Assembly (NCBI GenBank): GCA_964489055.1
Contig: CAZAXF010000001.1
Coordinates: forward strand, 87,477 to 151,476
Origin: 66-474 sp964489055
GTDB lineage: Bacteria; Pseudomonadota; Gammaproteobacteria; Xanthomonadales; Rhodanobacteraceae
Reading direction: 5' to 3'
Length of the DNA: 64,000 nucleotides
The first letter of the stretch is position 1. The number at the start of each line of letters is the position of its first letter. A program made the translations under genes and the position numbers. This document shows positions 9,343-18,441 of this stretch, piece after piece. A model generated the notes under the pieces. That model was not told the origin of the DNA and searched no databases. It was given only the letters and a program-made list of their open reading frames with translations.

Positions 9343-10662
9343 TCAGGCGGGTTCGAGCAGTTGGCCGATGGCGCGCGCCGCGGAGGTTGCGGCACCGCCG
9401 CCGGCATGCAGTGACAGGTGCATGCGCTCGAACTCCTGCGCCAGTTCATCGCGGCCAGCCGGATCGCGAAACCACGCCAGCACCGCGTCGGCAAGTTTTC
9501 CCGGCGTGCAATCGTGTTGCATCAATTCCGGGACGAGCCTGCGCCCGGCGAGCACGTTGGGCAGCGAATAGGTGTCGGTCTTGAGCATGCCCAATCCCTT
9601 GACCAGCGCGTGCGTGAGACGCGCAATGCGGTAGCCGACCACCATCGGCCGCTTGGCCAGCATCGCCTCGAGCGCGGCGGTGCCCGAGGCCAGCAGCACC
9701 ACGTCCGCGGCGATCATGGCGCGGTGGGCGTGGCCGTCGAGGAGCTCGGAACCGGGGACCGGGGACCGGGGACCGGATGTGGTTGGCCCTTCGTGATGAT
9801 CCGATGTTTCGTTTGCATGCGGCAGCGCCATTCCATTTGGCGATCGCGAGGCGTCCACCGGTCCCCGGTCCCCGGTCCCCGGTCCCTGCGCCCGCAGCAA
9901 CCGCTCGATCGCCTCGCGACACCCCGCATTCGCGGCGGGAATCACGATCCGCAGCCCGGGCAGCTCCCGGGCGACGCGCCGTGCCGCTGCCAGGAAAGTC
10001 GACCCCAGGCGGTGGATTTCGGACAGCCGGCTGCCGGGCAGGACGGCCAGCACGGGCGCGTCCGGCGGCAGGCCGAGTTCGCGGCGCGCGGCGTCGCGGT
10101 CCGGGTTCAGTGGAAACCGGTCGGCCAGCGGATGGCCGACGAATTGCGCGTTGACGCCATGGCGCTGGTAGATCGCCGGCTCCATCGGGAACAGGCACAG
10201 CACCAGGTCCGCGGCTTCGCCGATCTTCGCCGCGCGCTTTTCGCGCCAGGCCCAGATCGAGGGGCTGACGTAGTGCACGGTGCGGATGCCGGCGCGCTTG
10301 AGCTTCTTTTCCAGGCCAAGATTGAAATCGGGCGCGTCGATGCCGATGAAGACGTCGGGTTTCAGCGTGATCAGTCGGCGCGCCAACGAGGCGCGCAGCC
10401 TCAGCAATCGCGGCAGATGACGCAGTACCTCGGCCAACCCCATCACCGACAGTTCGGAAATGTCGTGCCAGGCATCGAAACCGGCCGCGCGCATGCGCGG
10501 ACCACCGACACCGACGAAGCGCGCATCGGGAAAGCGTTCGCGCAGCGCTTCGATCAGGTCCGCGCCGAGCTGGTCGCCGGAGTCTTCGCCGGCGACCAGG
10601 GCGAACACGGGGGGCGACGATCGGGACTCGGGACTCGGGACTCGGGACTCGGCAGGCGGCAT
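9343..10662 (-). CDS. lpxB: Lipid-A-disaccharide synthase with repeat-derived insertions
   Basis: GT19 inner-membrane-associated glycosyltransferase that joins UDP-2,3-diacylglucosamine and lipid X to make the lipid A disaccharide. The 439-residue frame has family segments ALVAGEDSGD, VSPSIWAWR, FVGHPLAD, LPGSRLSEI and SGTAALEAML. Two parts are foreign. Residues 5-15 are encoded by a (GGGACTC)4 array just after ATG 10662. Residues about 259-305 are encoded by an inverted pair of ACCGGGG arrays and the 80 bp between them, all in frame. E. coli LpxB has 382 residues, so the extra length is explained by these pieces. Initiation downstream of the first array cannot be excluded, but no better start is visible. 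Confidence 0.92.
   Translation of the reverse strand: MPPAESRVPSPESRSSPPVFALVAGEDSGDQLGADLIEALRERFPDARFVGVGGPRMRAAGFDAWHDISELSVMGLAEVLRHLPRLLRLRASLARRLITLKPDVFIGIDAPDFNLGLEKKLKRAGIRTVHYVSPSIWAWREKRAAKIGEAADLVLCLFPMEPAIYQRHGVNAQFVGHPLADRFPLNPDRDAARRELGLPPDAPVLAVLPGSRLSEIHRLGSTFLAAARRVARELPGLRIVIPAANAGCREAIERLLRAQGPGTGDRGPVDASRSPNGMALPHANETSDHHEGPTTSGPRSPVPGSELLDGHAHRAMIAADVVLLASGTAALEAMLAKRPMVVGYRIARLTHALVKGLGMLKTDTYSLPNVLAGRRLVPELMQHDCTPGKLADAVLAWFRDPAGRDELAQEFERMHLSLHAGGGAATSAARAIGQLLEPA
9751..9886. repeat. Inverted heptamer arrays flanking 80 bp, inserted inside lpxB
   Basis: Left arm: three copies of ACCGGGG (9751-9771) plus a partial one. Right arm: four copies of GGTCCCC-type units (9860-9886), the reverse complement. 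The element adds about 45-46 codons without breaking the lpxB frame. The 80 bp between the arms matches nothing else seen in the window. Confidence 0.85.
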
Positions 10663-10856
10663 GGACGTTGGCGGGTAGGCTGTGATGGTAGTGCCATTGA
10701 CAGGTTGCGCAAAAGGATACCGACGCTTGATTCCGGTAGCGTACGCTTCGCGCACGAACCGTCCCGGGCAAGACGCTCGTGCGCGAAGCGCACGCCACGA
10801 TGCATGCAGGCCGCGCATGTGATGCTGTTCCCGAGTCCCGAGTCCCGAGTCCCGAG
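10623..10856. repeat. Inverted heptamer arrays bracketing a REPIN at the lpxB/lpxA junction
   Basis: A (GGGACTC)4 array at 10623-10650 and a (TCCCGAG)4 array at 10829-10856 are reverse complements. Between them, at 10736-10798, is a GTAG palindrome pair of the CGTGCGC/GCGCACG family. The left array lies inside the 5' end of lpxB, and the right one ends 9 bp before the lpxA stop. About 200 bp of repeats therefore separate two genes usually tightly linked. Confidence 0.85.
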
Positions 10857-10865
10857 TCCCGCCAT

Positions 10866-11642
10866 TCACCGCACCAACGCCCGCTCACTGCGGTCGATGA
10901 ATTCGCACAGTGCGCGCACGTCCTCGCTGGCGTCGGCCTGTTCGGCCAGTGCGGCGCGCGCTTCCTCCAGGGTCTTGTGGGACATGTACAGCGTGCGGTA
11001 GGCACGCTTGATGGCGTTGACGCGCGCGGTGCTGAAGCCGCGGCGTTTCAGGCCCTCGGCGTTCACCCCGCGTGGTATCGCGAACTGCCCTGCCACGTAG
11101 ATGAAGGGCGGCACGTCGCGGTTGATGGCCGCGTACATCGCGGCGAACGCGTGCGCGCCGATCTTGCAGAACTGGTGCACGCCGGCGAAGCCGCCCAGCA
11201 CCACGTGGTCGCCGACTTCGACGTGGCCGGCCAGGGTCGCGTTGTTGGCGAGGATGGTGTGGCTGCCCACGTGGCAGTCATGCGCGACGTGCACGTAGGC
11301 CATCACCCAGTTGTCGTCGCCGATGCGGGTAACCCCGCCGCCCTCGCGCGTGCCGCGGCTGACGGTGACGAACTCGTGGAAGGTGTTGCCGTCGCCGATC
11401 ACCAGCTCGCTGCGCTCGCCCGCGTACTTCTTGTCCTGCGGATCGCCGCCGAGCGACGTGAACGCGCCGATGCGGTTGTTGCGGCCGATGCGCGTCGGAC
11501 CCTTGATGAGCGCGTGCGCGCCGACCGTGCTGCCCGCGGCGATTTCGACTTCGGGTCCGATGACGGTGTAGGGGTCGACGCTGACGTCGTCGGCAAGCCG
11601 GGCGGTCGCGTCGACGATGGCGGTCGGGTGGACGCGGCTCAC
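10866..11642 (-). CDS. lpxA: Acyl-ACP--UDP-N-acetylglucosamine O-acyltransferase
   Basis: First enzyme of lipid A synthesis; it transfers a 3-hydroxyacyl chain from ACP to UDP-GlcNAc. GTG at 11642 is preferred: it overlaps the fabZ stop as GTGA, has a GGAAAG ribosome site six bases upstream, and gives VSRVHPTAIVD, the family start. An ATG at 11660 is the alternative. The 258 residues show left-handed beta-helix hexapeptide repeats, a VHVAHDCHVG segment with the catalytic histidine region, and the C-terminal helical domain. Confidence 0.95.
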   Translation of the reverse strand: MSRVHPTAIVDATARLADDVSVDPYTVIGPEVEIAAGSTVGAHALIKGPTRIGRNNRIGAFTSLGGDPQDKKYAGERSELVIGDGNTFHEFVTVSRGTREGGGVTRIGDDNWVMAYVHVAHDCHVGSHTILANNATLAGHVEVGDHVVLGGFAGVHQFCKIGAHAFAAMYAAINRDVPPFIYVAGQFAIPRGVNAEGLKRRGFSTARVNAIKRAYRTLYMSHKTLEEARAALAEQADASEDVRALCEFIDRSERALVR

Positions 11643-12106
11643 CGGGTGCTTTCCGCGCACATCAGCTCGCAGGTGGCGACATCCTTTCCATCGACCACCG
11701 CGCGCGCCGTGAAAATGCCCATCTGGCGGATCAGCCGCTTCAACTGCACTTCCAGGCGCAACTGGTCGCCGGGAACCACGGGCCGCAGGAAGCGGGCGTT
11801 GTCAACCTTGGCGAGGTAGAAGATCGAGCTTTCGCCGTTGGTGTTGGTGCCCGACAGCCCGATCAGCAGGCCCGACGCCTGCGCCAGCGCCTCGACGATC
11901 AGCACACCTGGCATCACCGGGTGGCCCGGGAAGTGGCCCTGGAAGCACGGTTCGTTCAGGGTGACGTTCTTGATCGCCAGGATGCGCTTGCCCGGATCGA
12001 GCTCGACCACGCGATCGACCAGCAGGAAGGGGTAGCGATGCGGCAGGATGGCCGCGATCCCTTCCGCGTCGAGGGGCAGGGTGACCGGACTGGAGGAGTC
12101 ATTCAT
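11639..12106 (-). CDS. fabZ: 3-hydroxyacyl-[acyl-carrier-protein] dehydratase FabZ
   Basis: Hot-dog-fold dehydratase of fatty-acid elongation. The 155 residues include LPHRYPFLLVDRV and the catalytic histidine/glutamate stretch GHFPGHPVMPGVLIVEALAQ. Its ATG overlaps the lpxD stop by one base (TGATG), and its stop overlaps the lpxA start, so lpxD-fabZ-lpxA are translationally coupled. Sharing an operon with lpxA and lpxD links fatty-acid and lipid A synthesis. Confidence 0.97.
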   Translation of the reverse strand: MNDSSSPVTLPLDAEGIAAILPHRYPFLLVDRVVELDPGKRILAIKNVTLNEPCFQGHFPGHPVMPGVLIVEALAQASGLLIGLSGTNTNGESSIFYLAKVDNARFLRPVVPGDQLRLEVQLKRLIRQMGIFTARAVVDGKDVATCELMCAESTR

Positions 12107-13152
12107 CAGTGGCGTTCCTTGTTGGATGCTTGCAGTTGCCGTTCCAGCGCGGCGATCCTTCGAGCCATTCGATCGAGCTGGCGCATGCGCACGGCGTTGC
12201 GGCGCCAGGCGTGATTTTCCTCGAGCGGAGCCCCGGAAGAATACGTGCCCGGTTCGTGGATCGAGTGCGTCACCAGCGTCATTGCCGTGATGGTAACGCC
12301 GTCGGCCACCTCGAGGTGGCCGAGGATGCCCGCACTGCCGCCGACGAGGCAGTCGCGGCCGATCCGCGCACTGCCGGCAACCGCCGCGCAGCCTGCCATG
12401 GCCGTGTGTGCGCCGATGTGCACGTTGTGGGCGATCTGGATCTGGTTGTCCAGGCGCACGTCCTCTTCCAGCACCGTGTCATCGAGCGCACCGCGATCGA
12501 TGGTGGTGTTGGCGCCGATCTCGCAGTCGTCGCCGATGCGCACGCCGCCGAGCTGCGGCACCTTGACCCAGCCTTCCTCGCCACGCGCGATGCCGAAGCC
12601 GTCCGCGCCGAGGACGGCGCCGGGGTGGATCAACACGCGCTTGCCGAGTGTCACCCGCGTCACCAGCGTGACGTGGGCACCCAGGCGCGACTGTGCGCCG
12701 ACGCGGCAGCCGTGGCCGATCACGCAGTGCGCGCCCAGCGCGGCGCCGGCCTCGATGGTTGCACCGGATTCGACCACGCAACCCGGCCCCACGCTGGCCG
12801 AAGCATCGATCCTGGCATCGCCGGCCACGCTGGCCGAGGCGTGGATGCCGGGCATCGGGGCGGGCGCGTGATCGAACAGCGCGGCGATTCGCGCGTAGGC
12901 AAGGTAGGGGTCGCGTGCAATGAGGACGGGAACGGGACTGGCCCGGGCATGCCCGGGACGCACGATCACCACGCCCGCGCCGGTGCGGGCCAGTTCATCC
13001 GCATGGCGGGGGCTGGCGAGGAATGCGAGCTGGTCGTCCGTGGCGCGTGCCAGCGGCGCAACACCGCGGATCACGCGCGTTGCATCTCCGCGTGCCTCGA
13101 GCCCGAAGCGCCGCGCCAGTTCGTCGATGCGATAGCTGCTTGATGGTTCCAT
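12106..13152 (-). CDS. lpxD: UDP-3-O-(3-hydroxymyristoyl)glucosamine N-acyltransferase
   Basis: Third enzyme of lipid A synthesis; adds the second hydroxyacyl chain to the glucosamine amine. ATG at 13152 (MEPSSSYRIDELARRFGLE) is the conserved start; upstream in-frame codons lie in repeat DNA. The 348-residue protein has an N-terminal uridine-binding domain and a long hexapeptide beta helix. IQIAHNVHIGAHTAMAGC contains the catalytic histidine. A coiled C-terminus (RMRQLDRMARRIAALERQLQ) follows. Confidence 0.96.
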   Translation of the reverse strand: MEPSSSYRIDELARRFGLEARGDATRVIRGVAPLARATDDQLAFLASPRHADELARTGAGVVIVRPGHARASPVPVLIARDPYLAYARIAALFDHAPAPMPGIHASASVAGDARIDASASVGPGCVVESGATIEAGAALGAHCVIGHGCRVGAQSRLGAHVTLVTRVTLGKRVLIHPGAVLGADGFGIARGEEGWVKVPQLGGVRIGDDCEIGANTTIDRGALDDTVLEEDVRLDNQIQIAHNVHIGAHTAMAGCAAVAGSARIGRDCLVGGSAGILGHLEVADGVTITAMTLVTHSIHEPGTYSSGAPLEENHAWRRNAVRMRQLDRMARRIAALERQLQASNKERH

Positions 13153-13191
13153 TCGCCCCGCCGGAGGTTGCGCAAAGCAGACAGCAGATTC

Positions 13192-13293
13192 GTCCGCGAC
13201 TGAACGCAAATGAACGCCAATCAAGCGTGAACGTCAAGTACGCTGCCGGCGTACCTTGTACTCCATTTGCGTCGATTCGCGTTCAATTGCAGA
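13192..13293. repeat. Imperfect inverted repeat in the lpxD-bamA gap
   Basis: An arm with GTCCGCGACTGAACGCAAAT faces a diverged inverse arm near 13263-13293 (CATTTGCG ... GCGTTCAATTGCAGAC). This 179-bp gap is where skp/ompH usually lies in relatives. No skp reading frame is present here. Confidence 0.6.
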
Positions 13294-13331
13294 CGGCCCC
13301 GCTCTTCGTGTCGACTTGATCGCCCAACCGA

Positions 13332-15749
13332 TCAGAAAGTCCGCCCGAAGTAGAACTGCAGCGTTTCCTCGAAGGGCTTGTCGCCGGGCTTGTCGCGGAT
13401 CGGGCGTGCCAGGTTGATCACGATCGGGCCGACCGGCGCGATCCACTGCAACGAGATGCCGACCGAGGCACGCAGGTCCGAAGCGTTGAAGTCGTTGTAG
13501 CTGCCGAACACGTTGCCGACGTCGGTGAACAGCGAAATGCGCGCCTTGTCGTTGTCCTTGAAGAAGGGAAGTACCAGTTCGGCACTGCCCAGGACCTTGA
13601 AGGCGCCGCCGATGGGCCGCGGATGGAACGAGGGGCTTCCGGCCGGGCATGTATTGTCGATCGCGATCGCGCTGGGGTCGGGCTGGCCGTTGCTGTCGAT
13701 CAGGCCCGAACAGATGCGCGGGCCGAGCGTGTTGTCCTGGAATCCGCGCACGTCGCGCACGCCGCCGGAGTAGAAGTTTTCATAGAAGGGGAACGACAGC
13801 TCGCGGATCGTCCCGGTGGCGTCGGCGTAGGGCACCGAAATGTCGCCCGTGTGGTAGGCCTTGCCGTAGCCCAGCGTGCCTGAAAGGTGGCCGACCAGCC
13901 CAAGCGGCAACGGGAAGTAGTTGCTGCTGGAAACGGTGAGCTTGTAGTAGGGCACCGTGCTGCCCGGCAGGGCGATTTCGGCACTGATCTGCTGCAGTCC
14001 GCCGCGGGTCGGCTTGAAGAACCTGTTGAGCGTGTCGTGCGAATAGGAAATCGTCAGTGGCGCCGTGTGGATGGTGTAGTGGCCGATCTTGTGGATCTGG
14101 TCGAAGAAGACCTTGGGCGTGAATCCGGGAATCAGCTGCAGCTTGGTCTGGTTGGCGCCGATGCCGACATGGATGCTGTCGGTTTCACTGATTGGAAACC
14201 GCAGGTACGTCGAGAAGGAGTTGGTGTCGGACAGGTACGAGGCGATGTTCTGTTCGCCCTGGTCCAGTTTCAGCACGCTGGCGTTGTAACCGATCCCGAT
14301 ACCGCTGTCGGTGAGGTAGGGGTTGAAGAACGAAACCTGGTACTGCTTCAGGAACACGCTCTTGGAGAACGTGGCCGAAACGCGGTTGCCGGTACCCAGG
14401 AAGTTGTTGTTGGCGATCGAGGTGCTGAGGATCAGGCCGGACACCTGCGAATAACCCACGCCGAACTGGAACTGGCCCGAGGACTGCTCGGTCACGTTGA
14501 CGTTGAGGTCGACCTCGTCGGTGGTGCCCGGCACCTTCACCGTGTCGATGCTCACGTCCTTGAAATAGCCCAGCCGCTGCAGGCGGACCTTGGAGCGGTC
14601 GATCGCCGCCTGCGAGTACCAGGCGCCCTCGTACTGGCGCATCTCGCGGCGCAGCACCTGCGACTGGGTGTGCGTGTTGCCCTTGAAGTTGATGCGGCGC
14701 ACGTACACCCGCGGTCCCGGCGTGATGTAGAAGGTCAGGTCGACGGTCTGGTCCTTCTCGTCCACCTTCGGTACCGGGGACACCTTGGCGAACGCGTAGC
14801 CGATGTTGGAAAGCACGTTGGTGATCGCGTCCGAGGACAGCTCGATGGCGTGCCGGTTGAAGACTTCCCCCGGCTTGATGCGCAACACCTTGCGCAGCGC
14901 GCTTTCGGGCAGGATCAGCGTTCCGAGCAGGTGGATGTCGGAAATCTTGTAGACCTCACCTTCGTGGATGGCCGCGGATATGTAGATGTTGCGCTTGTTG
15001 GGGCTGATGGTGACCTGGGCCGAGTTGATGTCGAAGTCGGCGTAGCCGCGATCGAGGTAGTAGGAGGCCAGCTTGGTCAGGTCGCCGGAGAGCTTTTCGC
15101 GCGAGTACTGGTCGTTGTTCGAATACCACGAGGTCCAGTTGGGCGTGCCCGATTCCCAGTTGTCGCGGATTTCGCGATCGGTGAAGGCGTGGTTGCCGAC
15201 GATGTTGATTTCCTGGATCTTGGCGGCCTTGCCTTCCTTGATCTCGATGTCGATCGCCACGCGGTTGCGGTCCAGGCGGGTGACGTGCGGCTCGACCACC
15301 ACGTTGTACTTGCCGCGGTCGTTGTATTGCGCAATCAGCTGTTGGCGCATCTGGTCCAGGGTGAGGCGGTTGAAGGTCTGGCCGGTGGCCAGGCCGGCCC
15401 CCTTCAGGCCCTTCATCAACTGGTCGGTCTTGATGTCCTTGTTGCCGCGCACCGTCAGGCTGGCGATCGAGGGACGTTCGGTCACCTTGACGATCAGGAT
15501 GTTGCCCTGGCGCTCGAGCTCGACATCGCTGAAGAAGCCGGTGTTGAACAGCGACTTGATCGCCCTTGCCGCCAGGGCGTCGTTGATTGCCTGCCCCCGC
15601 TCGACGGGCAGGTAGCTCAGCACGGTGCCCGGCGCGATGCGCTGGAGGCCCTCGATGCGGATGTCACTGACGGTGAATGGCTGAAACGCGAACGCGGTCA
15701 CCGGGGCGGCGAGGGCGGCGAACAGGATCAGTGCGGCGACTCTCTTCAT
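13332..15749 (-). CDS. bamA: Outer membrane protein assembly factor BamA
   Basis: Central pore protein of the BAM complex, which folds beta-barrel proteins into the outer membrane. ATG at 15749 begins a clear signal peptide (MKRVAALILFAALAAPVTAFA). The 805 residues then hold five POTRA domains (the first starts FTVSDIRIEGLQRI) and a 16-strand Omp85 barrel. The NFYSGGVRDVRGFQ segment carries the conserved VRGF motif, and the chain ends in the aromatic FYFGRTF signal. It follows rseP, as in other proteobacteria. Confidence 0.97.
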   Translation of the reverse strand: MKRVAALILFAALAAPVTAFAFQPFTVSDIRIEGLQRIAPGTVLSYLPVERGQAINDALAARAIKSLFNTGFFSDVELERQGNILIVKVTERPSIASLTVRGNKDIKTDQLMKGLKGAGLATGQTFNRLTLDQMRQQLIAQYNDRGKYNVVVEPHVTRLDRNRVAIDIEIKEGKAAKIQEINIVGNHAFTDREIRDNWESGTPNWTSWYSNNDQYSREKLSGDLTKLASYYLDRGYADFDINSAQVTISPNKRNIYISAAIHEGEVYKISDIHLLGTLILPESALRKVLRIKPGEVFNRHAIELSSDAITNVLSNIGYAFAKVSPVPKVDEKDQTVDLTFYITPGPRVYVRRINFKGNTHTQSQVLRREMRQYEGAWYSQAAIDRSKVRLQRLGYFKDVSIDTVKVPGTTDEVDLNVNVTEQSSGQFQFGVGYSQVSGLILSTSIANNNFLGTGNRVSATFSKSVFLKQYQVSFFNPYLTDSGIGIGYNASVLKLDQGEQNIASYLSDTNSFSTYLRFPISETDSIHVGIGANQTKLQLIPGFTPKVFFDQIHKIGHYTIHTAPLTISYSHDTLNRFFKPTRGGLQQISAEIALPGSTVPYYKLTVSSSNYFPLPLGLVGHLSGTLGYGKAYHTGDISVPYADATGTIRELSFPFYENFYSGGVRDVRGFQDNTLGPRICSGLIDSNGQPDPSAIAIDNTCPAGSPSFHPRPIGGAFKVLGSAELVLPFFKDNDKARISLFTDVGNVFGSYNDFNASDLRASVGISLQWIAPVGPIVINLARPIRDKPGDKPFEETLQFYFGRTF

Positions 15750-15889
15750 CGTCGGGTCCGGAATATCCAGTGGTGCTGGCGCAAACCGTGCATCGTACAG
15801 GCGCACGCGGCAGCGCGAAAGCGGCGCCTGTCAGGCCACATGGTGGTCGGGGTCGATGCGGTTGCGGATGGAAGTGCCCGGGCCGGCGG

Positions 15890-17254
15890 TCAAGAAACCA
15901 GCCTCAGGATGTCGTTGTAGAAGGCCAGCCCCATCAGCATCACCAGCAGCGCCATGCCGAGGTACTGGCCGGCAACCATGGCGCGGTCGGACAGCGGGCT
16001 GCCCTTGACCAGCTCGATCAGGTAGTACAGCAGGTGCCCGCCGTCGAGCACCGGGATCGGCAGCAGGTTCATGATTCCGAGGCTGAGCGAAATGATGCCG
16101 AGGAAATACAGGAACCAGGCCGGCCCCATTTCCGCGGAGGTCTGCGCATACTGCGCGATCGAGATCGGGCCGGACAGGTTGGCCAGCGATGCCGAGCCGG
16201 CCAGCATGTGGCCCAGCATCTTCACGGTGGTCGCGGTCAGGTTCCACATCTGCCCGAACGCCGCGGGAACCGCCTCCAGCGGTCCGCGCCGCAGCACGGT
16301 GTCGTATTTGGCGGTGACCATTTTGGCGCCGATGCCGATCGCCCACGACCGGCTGCCGTCGGGTTCGCGCATCGGGCGTGGCTGCAGGCGCAGTGTCAAT
16401 GGCTTGCCGTCGCGCACCAGCGCAAGGGTCAGCAGCTTGTCGGGCCCGGCGTTCTCGTGGGTGGTTTCGACAAGCTGGGTCCAGTCGGCCACGGGGTGGC
16501 CATCGATGCTGACGATGCGGTCGCCGGGCCGGATGCCGGCGGCCTGGGCTGCACTGTCGGGCACCACGCTGCCGACCACCGGCGGCAACGTGCGCTGCAA
16601 CGGCATCATGCCCGTCTGCATGACGATGGTCCGGTCGCTCGGCTGCGGCGGCAGCTTGCTGAAATCGAGCACGTGGGACTGCACCGCGCCGTCCGGGGTG
16701 CGTACCTTCATCGGCACGGGCTGGCGGTCCTGCGCGGCGCTGGTCAGTGCCAGGCTGAGCTCGGTCCAGTTGTCGATCGAGCGGCCGTCCACGCTCAATA
16801 CCCGGTCCCCGCGCTCGATGCCCGCCTGCGCGGCGATGTGGCTGACATTGCCCACCAGTGGCTGGAAATCGGGCTTGCCGATCACCAGCATGGCCCAGAA
16901 CGCGGCCACGGCGAAGATCAGGTTGAAGCCCGGCCCGGCCAGCACGATCAGGATGCGTTGCCAGACCGGCTTGCCGGTGAATTCGCGCGGGCGATCCTTC
17001 GGCGCCACCTCGCCCTCGCGGGCATCCAGCATCTTCACGTAGCCGCCCAGCGGAATCCACGCCACGCAGTACTCGGTGCCGTCCTTGCCGAACCAGGACT
17101 TGATGGGCTTGCCGAAGCCGACGGAAAAACGCAGCACCTTCACGCCGAACCGGCGCGCGACCCAGAAATGCCCGAATTCGTGGAAGGTCACCAGGATGCC
17201 CAGGGTGACGATCATCCACCACGCGGAGCCGAGGATGTCGAGAAGGTTGGTCAT
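15890..17254 (-). CDS. rseP: Site-2 protease RseP (zinc membrane metalloprotease)
   Basis: Intramembrane protease that cleaves anti-sigma-E factor RseA and clears signal peptides. The 454 residues show the zinc motif HEFGH in the first transmembrane helix (residues 25-29), two periplasmic PDZ domains (IERGDRVLSVDG and IRPGDRIVSIDG) and the third ligand in LLPIPVLDGGHL. Two further C-terminal membrane segments follow. dxr, which often sits between cdsA and rseP, is absent from the 136-bp gap upstream. Confidence 0.97.
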   Translation of the reverse strand: MTNLLDILGSAWWMIVTLGILVTFHEFGHFWVARRFGVKVLRFSVGFGKPIKSWFGKDGTEYCVAWIPLGGYVKMLDAREGEVAPKDRPREFTGKPVWQRILIVLAGPGFNLIFAVAAFWAMLVIGKPDFQPLVGNVSHIAAQAGIERGDRVLSVDGRSIDNWTELSLALTSAAQDRQPVPMKVRTPDGAVQSHVLDFSKLPPQPSDRTIVMQTGMMPLQRTLPPVVGSVVPDSAAQAAGIRPGDRIVSIDGHPVADWTQLVETTHENAGPDKLLTLALVRDGKPLTLRLQPRPMREPDGSRSWAIGIGAKMVTAKYDTVLRRGPLEAVPAAFGQMWNLTATTVKMLGHMLAGSASLANLSGPISIAQYAQTSAEMGPAWFLYFLGIISLSLGIMNLLPIPVLDGGHLLYYLIELVKGSPLSDRAMVAGQYLGMALLVMLMGLAFYNDILRLVS

Positions 17255-17390
17255 GCGTTTGCGGTCGGGCGGAGCAGGATTCCATGATAAGGCAACCGGC
17301 CTGAAGGACGGCGTGTCGCGTGGCGCAATGGTTCATCGACCGCGCGCGGGTGCCGCAAGTTCCGGTCGGCGCGTCGCCGCATCGTGTCGA

Positions 17391-18224
17391 TCAGAGTCCG
17401 AGCAGGAACCTGCCCAGCACGAACACCGGCAGGGCCGCGACGATGGAATCCATGCGGTCGAACACGCCGCCGTGGCCCGGAAACAGCGCCCCGGAGTCCT
17501 TGACCCCGGCGTGGCGCTTGATGAGGCTTTCAAACAGGTCGCCCACCACCGAGAACAGCACCGTCAGCAGGGCCAGGGCCACGATCGCGGGCAGGCGCGC
17601 GGGCGGAACATCCAGCAACCAGCCACCCACCAGGCCCACCACGCCCGATGACACCAGCGCGCCGTAGACGCCCTCGCGCGTCTTTCCGGGGCTGAGCCGG
17701 GGCGCCAGTTTGACGCGGCCCCAGCGGCGTCCGGCCGAATAGGCGCCGATGTCGGCGGCCACCACGATGCAGGCGAAAAACAGCACCCACCAGTGCCCGC
17801 GGCCATCGGTGTGGCCGGCCATGTCGCCGTGCATGACCACCAGTGCGCACCACGCGGGGACCACCACCAGTACCCCGGCGACAAGCTTTACGAGCGCATG
17901 CGCCGATGTCGGTTCGCTGCCCCAGCGGTTGTTGCGCAGCCAGACCAGGACCAGCAGCCACCAAGCCAGCCCGGCAGTGACCGGCAGCCACCACCACGGC
18001 GACCTGCACACCTGCCACAACAGCGCGAACACGATGGCGCATGCCACGAGGCACAGGGCGCGCAGGCCGCGCCCGCGCACACCGGCCATGCGCGTCCATT
18101 CCCACAGTCCAAGCAGGAACACCACTCCCAGCAGGCCCGCGAACACCGGCGAGGTGGCAAGGAAGATCAACGCCAGGATCAGCGGCGCAAGGATGAGCGC
18201 GGTGATGACGCGCTGTTTCAGCAT
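17391..18224 (-). CDS. cdsA: Phosphatidate cytidylyltransferase
   Basis: Integral membrane enzyme that makes CDP-diacylglycerol from CTP and phosphatidic acid. ATG at 18224 gives MLKQRVITALILAPL, the family start; an upstream extension of 105 codons is rejected. The 277 residues have about eight membrane helices. The C-terminal signature is complete: SPGKTREG, GDLFESLIKRHAGVKDSG and PGHGGVFDRMDS. It lies 217 bp after uppS; that gap shows nothing recognisable. Confidence 0.96.
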   Translation of the reverse strand: MLKQRVITALILAPLILALIFLATSPVFAGLLGVVFLLGLWEWTRMAGVRGRGLRALCLVACAIVFALLWQVCRSPWWWLPVTAGLAWWLLVLVWLRNNRWGSEPTSAHALVKLVAGVLVVVPAWCALVVMHGDMAGHTDGRGHWWVLFFACIVVAADIGAYSAGRRWGRVKLAPRLSPGKTREGVYGALVSSGVVGLVGGWLLDVPPARLPAIVALALLTVLFSVVGDLFESLIKRHAGVKDSGALFPGHGGVFDRMDSIVAALPVFVLGRFLLGL

Positions 18225-18441
18225 GGGCCGGGCCCGCCGATGCCGTGCCGTGTGCGCGGCAACGCGTCGGCCGCGCGCAACGTGCCTGCGGCGCCACCGC
18301 CCGGTGTCATGGTGCCGGGCCCGTAGGGCCACGCCGGCGCTGGTCTGGATGTCGACATGCAGGTTCCTCGCGCTGCCTTGGGCCCCGCGCGGGAGCCTCT
18401 GGGGACGCTGCGTGGGACGAAAGCAATGATCCCCCCGGCTC

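Noticed and set aside
13887..15920. 677-codon plus-strand open frame
   Set aside because: Antisense shadow of bamA.
17255..17390. Remnant of dxr between cdsA and rseP
   Set aside because: 136 bp with no recognisable Dxr motif; nothing to support a pseudogene.
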